Source: Deltaproteobacteria bacterium
Lineage (GTDB): Bacteria > Desulfobacterota > Desulfarculia > Desulfarculales > Desulfarculaceae
NCBI GenBank assembly: GCA_021815655.1
Contig: JAKAGJ010000126.1
Location: 1 to 6,480 of the forward strand
Direction of reading: 5' to 3'
Length of the DNA stretch: 6,480 nucleotides
Part shown: in pieces, positions 1-4,822 of the stretch
How the letters are laid out: each line of letters starts with the position of its first letter
Position numbering within the stretch: the first letter of the stretch is position 1
Translations under genes and position numbers: made by a program
The notes under the pieces: model-generated
The model's input: the letters and a program-made list of their open reading frames with translations, nothing else
Databases searched by the model: none
What the model was told of the DNA's origin: nothing

Positions 1-756
1 AGGCAGGGCGAATTCCTCCAGAAAGCCTGTCAGGGCTTGGAGGCTGTAGAGAGGCTGGCCCTGGAGGTCGTTGTAGTTGCCCGACAAGGCGCAGCCAGGT
101 TGATCCCGTCCCTCGCCCCAATCCAGGCCCAGGATGGCCTCCACCTGGGCGCCGTCGCGCACCTGGGTCAGGGGCAGCATCAGTTCCACGCCAAAGCCGG
201 CGGCCAACTCCTGATAGGCCTTCAGACAGGCCACCACTTGGTTGACCTTGACGCGGCCGTCGTGGCTCAGGCGTTCCCCGGCGATGATGGGCGCGTCCCC
301 CAGGGCGCGAGCCAGGGGCAGGCGCAGGGCGTGCAGGTATAGATGACAACCCACGCAGACCGTGGAGAAGCCGTAACGCCTCAGGAGCTCGCCCAGGAAG
401 CGGCCGTTCAGGGCCTGCCAGAAACGCGGCGAGCCGAAGACCAACAGGGGCAGCATCTCCACCCCCGGAGGCAGACGCTGGCACAGGCGCTGGTGGGCTT
501 GGGCCACCAGGGACCAGGGACCGTGCTCGGTGCCGGTGTAGACATAAGTGGGCACCAGGACCCGGAGGCCGCCAGCCGCCACGGCCTTGAGCGCCGCCGC
601 CACGCTGTCGCGGCCGGCCAACTCCACCACCGCCACGCCACCCTGCCGGCGCAGGCGAGCCAGCTCCTGGCCGGGCAGCATCCATTCCGGCAGGGGCCAG
701 ACCAGTTCAGGCTTGTCGCGGAACACGGCGGCCAAGTCCCTCACGGCGGCGCTCAC
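1..756 (-). CDS. PP-loop (ATP-pyrophosphatase-like) protein with CxxC-H motif, C-terminus cut off by window edge
   Basis: This leftward reading frame is open for all 252 codons from a GTG at 756-754 to the window edge, so the C-terminus is missing. I do not recognise a named family. Residues 41-56 (VAVVELAGRDSVAAAL) look like the strand, loop and helix that open a PP-loop ATPase domain, whose usual loop is SGGxDS; here it reads LAGRDS. A second strand (LRVLVPTYVYTG, 64-75) follows. Further on is CVGCH at 134-138 with a nearby His142, then IIAGERLSHDG at 157-167, and a third Cys at 222 in GCALSGN. A CxxC pair with a later Cys is known in PP-loop enzymes such as QueC and tRNA thiolation proteins, which bind zinc or an Fe-S cluster. 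The GTG overlaps the upstream apgM stop (GTGA), which suggests translational coupling. An alternative GTG at 744-742 is better spaced from the GGAG at 760-757. The gene call is firm; the PP-loop assignment is by motif reading only, and the substrate is unknown. Confidence 0.8.
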   Translation of the reverse strand, partial: MSAAVRDLAAVFRDKPELVWPLPEWMLPGQELARLRRQGGVAVVELAGRDSVAAALKAVAAGGLRVLVPTYVYTGTEHGPWSLVAQAHQRLCQRLPPGVEMLPLLVFGSPRFWQALNGRFLGELLRRYGFSTVCVGCHLYLHALRLPLARALGDAPIIAGERLSHDGRVKVNQVVACLKAYQELAAGFGVELMLPLTQVRDGAQVEAILGLDWGEGRDQPGCALSGNYNDLQGQPLYSLQALTGFLEEFALP

Positions 757-2078
757 TCCAGGTTGAGGGCCAGGTCCGGCCCGGGGTAATAGGGCAGGTC
801 GCGGGGATGGTCGCGCAGGCCCTTGAGTTTGGCCCGGTCCAGGAGCCCCAGGATGCTGGACATGAACTCCCGCCCTTGCAGCCGGCCCAGGGCCCCGGCG
901 GCGCAGCTGACTTCGTTGAATTCCCTTACCTCGTCGCGCCACACCCCGCAGCCGGCCATCAAGAGCGGCGAGGGCTCGCCGGAGTGGATGAGCTCGCCGG
1001 CCGAGGGCGTGGCGTGGTCGCCGGTGACCACCACCAGCAGCTCGGGGTGGTCCTGGACCAGCTCCGGCAGGCGGGCCAACCCTTGGTCCAGGGACTCGAT
1101 CACCCTCGCCTTGAGTTCGGGGTCCTTCTCGTGGGCCGCCTCGTCCGGGGCCTTGCTATGCAGGTGGATCAGGTCGCAATGCTCCAGGCTGGCCAGGGCC
1201 TGGTCCAGTTTGGCGGCCACGTCCTGGCCAGGGGTGGCGCCCTCGGGCGACAGCTCGGCGTCGGCGCCCATGAACTGAAACAGGCCCCGGTAGATGGGCG
1301 CCGAGGACAGGCTCAGCACCCTGAGTCCCCAGGCCTCCAAGAGCGGCGGCACGGCGGTGCGCTGGCCGGCACGTTGGGTCAGCACCCCGTTCACCACCGG
1401 CAGGCTTATGGCATGGCGCGCATGGTTCAGAGGATGGCCTGCCAGGACGCGGTGGGCATGGCGCAGATAGGCGGTCAGCAGGGCGGCGGCATTTTGGGAG
1501 GGGGCGTGCGCCGCGCGCTCCTCCCAGGGGCGGGGCTCTAGCAGGGGCCGACCCGGCAGCATGGGGTCGGAGTCGCTGATGAAGGGCGCCACATCGCCGC
1601 TGAGCACCAGCACTCCCGAGGAGCCCCGCGCGCGGTGGAACGTGGCCCGGCCCAGGGGGCAGGAGAAATCGCGCACGGCCTGGAAAAAGGCCTGGGCCTG
1701 CTCCTCGGGCAGCTTGGGCTTCTTCTCGATGAGCAGCAGTTGGCCGTGGCGAGGCTCAAAAAAAGCCAGGTGGGCCAGGAGCAGCACATCCCGGTCGCTG
1801 AAGTCGAAGCCCTCGCCCAGACCCTCCAGGTAGCCGCGCCCGGGGAACAGCTCCTGGTCATAGCCCATCATGGCGAAGTGGGCCTCCTCGCTGGGCAGGG
1901 CCTGGCCGGCATGGGTGGCGTGGAAATAGCCGCAGGCGCCCAGGACCGCCAGGCGGTCCAGGTTGGGCGTGGCCGCGGCCTGCAAGGGCGTGCGTTGCCC
2001 CAACCGCGGGTAGGCCCGGTCGGCCAGGCCGTCCAGCAGCACCAACAGGCATTTCTTGGCCACGGGGGAGGGGTTCAT
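753..2078 (-). CDS. apgM: 2,3-bisphosphoglycerate-independent phosphoglycerate mutase, archaeal type (ApgM family)
   Basis: A cytosolic enzyme of the alkaline-phosphatase superfamily, expected to interconvert 3- and 2-phosphoglycerate in glycolysis and gluconeogenesis using two divalent metals (Mn-type) and a phospho-serine intermediate. Numbering from the ATG at 2078 gives 441 residues, a little longer than the roughly 400 usual for ApgM. All expected ligands are visible: Asp16 (LLDGLAD), Ser63 (LPSEEAHF), Asp312 and His316 (KAPDEAAH), Asp354 and His355 (VTGDHATP) and His365 (IHSGEPSP). GRGYLEGLGEG at 80-90 and a Glu/Cys/Gly-rich stretch near 388-400 also match the family. The serine loop reads SEEAH rather than the GSD form I recall for archaeal ApgM. 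A GTG three bases upstream (2081) is an alternative start; the GAGGTG at 2092-2087 gives the ATG an 8-base spacing. It is followed with a 4-base overlap by the PP-loop gene. Substrate specificity within this superfamily can drift, so the exact phosphate ester is inferred. Confidence 0.92.
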   Translation of the reverse strand: MNPSPVAKKCLLVLLDGLADRAYPRLGQRTPLQAAATPNLDRLAVLGACGYFHATHAGQALPSEEAHFAMMGYDQELFPGRGYLEGLGEGFDFSDRDVLLLAHLAFFEPRHGQLLLIEKKPKLPEEQAQAFFQAVRDFSCPLGRATFHRARGSSGVLVLSGDVAPFISDSDPMLPGRPLLEPRPWEERAAHAPSQNAAALLTAYLRHAHRVLAGHPLNHARHAISLPVVNGVLTQRAGQRTAVPPLLEAWGLRVLSLSSAPIYRGLFQFMGADAELSPEGATPGQDVAAKLDQALASLEHCDLIHLHSKAPDEAAHEKDPELKARVIESLDQGLARLPELVQDHPELLVVVTGDHATPSAGELIHSGEPSPLLMAGCGVWRDEVREFNEVSCAAGALGRLQGREFMSSILGLLDRAKLKGLRDHPRDLPYYPGPDLALNLE

Positions 2079-2080
2079 CA

Positions 2081-2092
2081 CTCCTTCACCTC
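2081..2092 (-). promoter_or_regulatory. Ribosome binding site of apgM
   Basis: Read on the minus strand, this is GAGGTGAAGGAG. GAGGTG (2092-2087) lies 8 bases before ATG 2078-2076 and 5 bases before GTG 2081-2079, while AAGGAG (2086-2081) lies only 2 bases before the ATG. The GAGGTG core therefore favours the ATG, but the GTG cannot be excluded. Confidence 0.6.
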
Positions 2093-2123
2093 GGGGTGGT
2101 TGTGACCCCTGGCCCGCTGGTCT

Positions 2124-2309
2124 TCAGGATGCCACCGCCTCAGCCAAAAGGCTGGTGCGGATGGCCCGGCGCGGTGTCCAGGGATAAGAAGATGAAAAAG
2201 TCATCAGGGCGGTGCCTTGCGGGTCGGCCAGGATGACGGCATGGGGCAGGGTGGAAAGCACCTGGTCCAGCAGTCGAGGCGAGGCGAGCAAGTCCGCCGG
2301 AAGGTCCAT
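2124..2309 (-). CDS. Small protein resembling the N-terminal half of a PAS domain; possible gene remnant
   Basis: A 61-residue frame from ATG 2309-2307 to a TGA at 2126-2124. It has a near-ideal Shine-Dalgarno, GGAGG at 2319-2315, 5 bases before the ATG. Residues 11-34, including LLDQVLSTLPHAVILAD and then PQG, read like the opening helix and first strand of PAS sensor domains, in which a D-x-x-G turn precedes a strand usually containing an Asn. After that the similarity stops: TALMTFSSSYPWTPRR and the tail show no PAS-like sequence. Neither other frame on this strand continues a PAS domain convincingly through 2220-2124, so a simple single frameshift is not supported. A truncated regulator that has lost its body, or a true small protein, are both possible. 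Forty-five bases separate it from the apgM start on the same strand, so co-transcription is plausible. No kinase or DNA-binding part is present. Confidence 0.5.
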   Translation of the reverse strand: MDLPADLLASPRLLDQVLSTLPHAVILADPQGTALMTFSSSYPWTPRRAIRTSLLAEAVAS

Positions 2310-2345
2310 ATGCTCCTCCAAAGATTTTTTATATGATAACCGCTA
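2310..2345 (-). promoter_or_regulatory. AT-rich start region of the leftward genes (ribosome binding site plus possible -10)
   Basis: On the minus strand this reads as TTATCATATAAAAAATC and then TTTGGAGGAG ahead of the ATG at 2309. TATCAT or the overlapping CATATAAA could serve as a -10 element. This is the most AT-rich stretch in an otherwise very GC-rich region. I see no convincing -35 box at 16-18 bases upstream, so the promoter part is tentative, while the GGAGG ribosome binding site is clear. Confidence 0.4.
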
Positions 2346-2383
2346 TTCCCTATTTTGGGGCCATTTTTGCCCGCATCTGGCCA

Positions 2384-2395
2384 GGGAAATTTCCC
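2384..2395. repeat. Perfect 12-bp palindrome GGGAAATTTCCC, possible operator
   Basis: GGGAAATTTCCC is its own reverse complement, and the symmetry stops at the flanking bases (A on the left, G on the right). It sits between the two divergent gene sets, about 75 bases from the leftward ATG and about 122 bases from the rightward ATG. A dimeric regulator could bind here and affect either side; no regulator gene in the window points to a specific family. Confidence 0.35.
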
Positions 2396-2432
2396 GCCAC
2401 GGCCGGCCCAGCTTCCCAGGGCCAGGAGGCCC

Positions 2433-2461
2433 TAGGCAAGGGCGCGGGGCTTTGCTATCCT
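2433..2461 (+). promoter_or_regulatory. Weak sigma70-like promoter candidate for the alpha/beta-hydrolase gene
   Basis: TAGGCA at 2433-2438 (4 of 6 matches to TTGACA) is separated by 17 bases from TATCCT at 2456-2461 (4 of 6 matches to TATAAT). Transcription would begin near 2468, leaving a leader of about 49 bases. Both boxes are weak and chance matches are common, so this is only the best candidate I see. Confidence 0.25.
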
Positions 2462-2486
2462 GGCGGTCATTACCTCGGCCCCGCGC
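2442..2486. repeat. 9-bp inverted repeat around the predicted hydrolase promoter
   Basis: GCGCGGGGC at 2442-2450 is the exact reverse complement of GCCCCGCGC at 2478-2486, with 27 bases between the arms. The arms flank the candidate -10 box and start point. It could be a pair of regulator half-sites or simply GC-rich chance symmetry. The 27-base spacing makes an RNA hairpin less likely. Confidence 0.3.
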
Positions 2487-2516
2487 GCGGACGGCCAGCA
2501 GCTTAGGAGGCTAATC

Positions 2517-3284
2517 ATGTGGCAAGAGCATCTTCAGGGGCGGCAGATCGGCCTGCGCCAGGGGCGCCAGGACTTTGACCCGGCGCGGCCTAGCTTGCTG
2601 TGCGTACACGGCTCCGGTGGGAATTCCAAAAACTTCTTGCCCCAGTTGGCCGGGCTCTCGGGCCAGGTCAACGTGGCGGCCATCGACCTGCCCGGACACG
2701 GCCAGACCCCGGGGCCAGGGCATGAGCAGGTGGCCGACTATGCCGCCTGGCTGGGCGATTTCCTGGCGGCCGGGCCGCTGCGCCCGGTGCTGCTGGGCCA
2801 CTCCCTGGGCGGGGCGGTGGTGATGCAATTGGCCCTGGAACGCCCCCACCTGGCGCGGGGACTGATCCTGGCCGGCACCGGCAGCCGCCTCAAGGTGTTG
2901 CCGGCCATCTTGGAGGGAGTGCTTCAGAACTTCCAGGCCACGGTGCCTTTGATCGTGCGCAATGCCTACGCCCCGGAGGTGGACCCCCGCTTCATCGAGC
3001 AGGGCGTGGTCGAGATGTCCCAGGTCGACCCCCAGGTGCTGTGGGGCGACTTCACGGCCTGCGACCGCTTCGACATCAGCCACCGCCTGGGCGAGATCAG
3101 CCTGCCGGCTTGGTGCATCGTGGGCGACAGCGACCGCCTGACCCCCATCAAGTACAGCCAATACCTGGCCCAGCACATCGCCGGCGCTGGCCTGACCATC
3201 ATCGAAAAGGCCGGGCACATGGCCCAACTGGAAAAGCCGGCGGCCTTCAACGAGGCGGTCCTGGATTTCATGGCCGGGCGCTAG
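2517..3284 (+). CDS. Alpha/beta-hydrolase fold protein (serine hydrolase, substrate unknown)
   Basis: A 255-residue single-domain alpha/beta-hydrolase, of typical length for the family and with no signal peptide or membrane segment, so probably cytosolic. The oxyanion-hole motif HGSGG is at 31-35, the DLPGHG turn at 57-62, and the nucleophile elbow GHSLGG at 94-99 with Ser96. The acid is Asp206 in GDSDRLTP and the base is His234 in AGHMAQLEKP, so the triad is complete and in order. A cap of mainly helical character lies between about residues 123 and 190. Such proteins cleave esters, amides, C-C bonds or epoxides; nothing here fixes the substrate. The start ATG has GGAGG at 2506-2510, 6 bases upstream. 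The gene stands alone: divergent from the leftward genes and followed by 299 non-coding bases before emrA. The ligand pattern resembles MhpC/BphD- or lipase-like members, but that is a broad class resemblance only. Confidence 0.92.
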   Translation: MWQEHLQGRQIGLRQGRQDFDPARPSLLCVHGSGGNSKNFLPQLAGLSGQVNVAAIDLPGHGQTPGPGHEQVADYAAWLGDFLAAGPLRPVLLGHSLGGAVVMQLALERPHLARGLILAGTGSRLKVLPAILEGVLQNFQATVPLIVRNAYAPEVDPRFIEQGVVEMSQVDPQVLWGDFTACDRFDISHRLGEISLPAWCIVGDSDRLTPIKYSQYLAQHIAGAGLTIIEKAGHMAQLEKPAAFNEAVLDFMAGR

Positions 3285-3298
3285 GGCAAATCCCCGGA

Positions 3299-3330
3299 GC
3301 GGCGGAACCAGGCCGGCCGGGGCCCGCCGC
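3299..3330 (+). terminator. GC-rich hairpin just after the hydrolase stop, weak terminator candidate
   Basis: GCGGCGG at 3299-3305 pairs exactly with CCGCCGC at 3324-3330 around an 18-base loop that itself contains the palindrome CCGGCCGG. It begins 15 bases after the hydrolase stop codon, where a terminator would be expected. No run of T follows, so it is not a classical intrinsic terminator. Confidence 0.25.
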
Positions 3331-3371
3331 CGGCGATCCAGGCCAACGCCCAGTGGTGGTCTTGGGCCATC

Positions 3372-3402
3372 ACCTGGCTTTTGGCAGGATGGGATGCCAG
3401 GT
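3372..3402. repeat. Overlapping, mutually exclusive inverted repeats
   Basis: ACCTGGC at 3372-3378 is the reverse complement of GCCAGGT at 3396-3402 (17-base loop). Within this, TGGCA at 3382-3386 can instead pair with TGCCA at 3395-3399 (8-base loop). The two pairings share the right arm and cannot form together. They lie upstream of the predicted emrA promoter, so a role in the emrA leader is possible only if transcription starts further upstream. Confidence 0.3.
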
Positions 3403-3441
3403 TATCCTTGCGGCCAAGTCCATCTCGCTCTAGAACCTGAC

Positions 3442-3471
3442 GCCCCCTGGCCGCCGCGATGGCCAGGGGGC
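3442..3471. terminator. Perfect 11-bp stem-loop between hydrolase and emrA
   Basis: GCCCCCTGGCC at 3442-3452 pairs without mismatch with GGCCAGGGGGC at 3461-3471 around the 8-base loop GCCGCGAT. It is the strongest hairpin in the window and ends 13 bases before the -35 box of the emrA promoter, so it could insulate the efflux operon from the hydrolase transcript. No T-tract follows on either strand, so termination would be atypical; a protein-binding site is the alternative. Confidence 0.45.
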
Positions 3472-3483
3472 TGGTCCCTCGGC

Positions 3484-3511
3484 TTGACGGCCAAGGATTC
3501 CCACGGATAAT
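3484..3511 (+). promoter_or_regulatory. Sigma70-like promoter of the emrA-emrB operon
   Basis: TTGACG at 3484-3489 (5 of 6 matches to the -35 consensus) and GATAAT at 3506-3511 (5 of 6 to the -10 consensus) are separated by 16 bases. Transcription would start near 3518, giving a leader of about 65 bases to the emrA ATG. This is the best promoter match in the window. ACTT (3513-3516) and AAGT (3526-3529) form short symmetric half-sites over the start point, too short to claim as an operator. Confidence 0.6.
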
Positions 3512-3583
3512 ACTTCCACAGTGACAAGTGTATTTTTCTGCCTGTCCGTCAGCGCGGGTAAATCCGCAAGAGGGTGACCGGCC

Positions 3584-4810
3584 ATGGAAGATATTCAGCC
3601 CCAGCCCGCCGCGGAGCAAGTCAACGCCCCCCCAAGGCGAAAGGTCAAGAAACGCCTTGTCGCCGGGCTGTTGGCTCTCTCGCTCGTGGCCGCCCTGGGC
3701 TACCATCTTTGGAACCGGGGGCGGGTCAGCACCGACGACGCCTTTGTCGATGGGCACGTATATACCATAACCCCCAGGGTGGCCGGCTACCTGGTCCAGG
3801 TGGCCGTGGAGGACAACCAGGAGGTCAAGAAGGGCCAACTCCTGGCGGTCCTGGACCCCAGCGAGTACGAGGTGGCCCAGGCCCAGGCCCGGGCCAACCT
3901 GGCCGAGGCCCAGGCCACCCTCACCTCCCTGGAACTGGGGGTGCCCCTGGAACTTAACCAGACCGACCAGCGGGTGCGGGGGGCCAAGGCCGAATTGGCC
4001 GCCCTGCGCAAAAACCTGGCCGCCGCCCAGCAGGAAGAAGAGGCCGCCAGCCAGGACTTCAAGCGCGCCCAGGCAGCCCTGCAACAGGCGGACCTGGATC
4101 ACCGCCGCGCCTTAAGCCTGTTCAAGAGCGGCACCGTGAGTCAGTCCTCCCTGGACGAGGCCCAGACCCGCCGGGCCACCAGCCAGGCGGCGGCGGGCGC
4201 GGCCCAGGCCCGGCGCGACGGCGCCGCCCAGAAGCGAGGCTCCCTGGCCGCCGAGCTGGACCGGCTGCGGGCCAACATCGAGTTGGCCGCCACCGGCCAG
4301 GACCAGGCCACCATCAAGTCCCGCCAGGTGGAGGCCCAGCAGGCCCGGGTGGAACTGGCCAAGGACCGCCTCAAGCAGGCCGAGCTGGATTTGGGCTATA
4401 CCCGCATCCTGGCCCCGGCCGAGGGGCGCATCACCCGCAAGAAAATCGAGCCCGGCCAGATGGTGGCCCGGGGCCAACCCCTGATGGCCCTGGTGCCCCT
4501 GCACCCCCGCGAGCTGTGGATCACCGCCAATTTCAAGGAGACCCAGCTCAGCCAGGTGCGCCCCGGCCAGCCGGTGGAGGTGGAGGTTGACGCCTATCCC
4601 GGCGTAAGCTTCCAGGGCAAGGTGGAATCCATCATGGCCGGCACCGGGGCGGCCTTTTCGCTTTTTCCACCCGAGAACGCCTCGGGCAACTATGTAAAAG
4701 TGGTGCAGCGCATTCCGGTGAAGATCGTGCTGGATGACCAGGGCCAGCGGCCGGGGGCGGTGCTGCGCCTGGGCATGAGCGTGGTGCCCACCATCCATAC
4801 CGGCCGCTGA
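3584..4810 (+). CDS. emrA: EmrA-like membrane fusion protein (HlyD family) of a tripartite efflux pump
   Basis: The periplasmic adaptor that would link the inner-membrane transporter encoded next to it with a TolC-like outer-membrane channel. It has 408 residues; E. coli EmrA has about 390. Order of parts: a short, basic cytoplasmic tail (1-24), one transmembrane anchor (about 25-43), the first half of a lipoyl-like domain (about 58-92), a long alanine/glutamine-rich coiled-coil hairpin (about 93-268) that turns near LFKSGTVS, the second lipoyl half (LGYTRILAPAEG, from 270), and a beta-barrel (about 308-385). GTGAAFSLFPPENASGNYVK, starting at 353, is the characteristic EmrA-type barrel loop, followed by VVQRIPVKI. 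The ATG is preceded by GAGGGTGA ending 6 bases upstream. emrB follows after 12 bases, so the two form an operon driven from the promoter near 3484-3511. Typical substrates of the family are hydrophobic drugs, uncouplers or fatty acids; which one applies here is not visible. Confidence 0.93.
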   Translation: MEDIQPQPAAEQVNAPPRRKVKKRLVAGLLALSLVAALGYHLWNRGRVSTDDAFVDGHVYTITPRVAGYLVQVAVEDNQEVKKGQLLAVLDPSEYEVAQAQARANLAEAQATLTSLELGVPLELNQTDQRVRGAKAELAALRKNLAAAQQEEEAASQDFKRAQAALQQADLDHRRALSLFKSGTVSQSSLDEAQTRRATSQAAAGAAQARRDGAAQKRGSLAAELDRLRANIELAATGQDQATIKSRQVEAQQARVELAKDRLKQAELDLGYTRILAPAEGRITRKKIEPGQMVARGQPLMALVPLHPRELWITANFKETQLSQVRPGQPVEVEVDAYPGVSFQGKVESIMAGTGAAFSLFPPENASGNYVKVVQRIPVKIVLDDQGQRPGAVLRLGMSVVPTIHTGR

Positions 4811-4822
4811 CAGGGCAACGCC

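Larger units (their letters stand above)
3285..3583. other. Non-coding gap between hydrolase and emrA, rich in inverted repeats
   Basis: No convincing gene lies on either strand. It holds three inverted repeats (3299-3330, 3372-3402, 3442-3471), then a sigma70-like promoter (3484-3511) and the emrA ribosome binding site. The part from about 3500 to 3570 is noticeably richer in A and T than the surroundings, as expected of a promoter and leader. Confidence 0.6.

Noticed and set aside
37..789. Two consecutive plus-strand open frames opposite the PP-loop gene
   Set aside because: They are shadows of the leftward frame, which continues without a stop for 252 codons, has protein-like motifs and is coupled to apgM.
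807..1541. A 244-codon plus-strand frame opposite apgM
   Set aside because: It is antisense to a gene with a complete catalytic residue set; low-complexity Gly/Gln/Leu composition and no motif.
2124..2220. A single frameshift in the PAS-like ORF that would restore a full PAS domain
   Set aside because: I translated the other two frames of the same strand here; one stops at once and the other gives no PAS-like sequence, so a simple frameshift does not explain the truncation.
3513..3532. Possible operator over the emrA transcription start (ACTT...AAGT)
   Set aside because: Only 4-bp half-sites match and the interior shows no symmetry, so it is not distinguishable from chance.
3876..3920. Repeated GGCCCAGGCC units in emrA that resemble a short tandem repeat
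   Set aside because: They encode the Ala-Gln-rich start of the coiled coil (AQAQARANLAEAQA), so the repetition follows from heptad structure and codon bias.
3281..4102. A 273-codon open frame on the minus strand covering the hydrolase-emrA gap and the emrA 5' part
   Set aside because: Most of it is the antisense of emrA. The part in the gap (including a possible 29-codon start at MAQDHHWALAW) has no properly spaced ribosome binding site and no recognisable domain.
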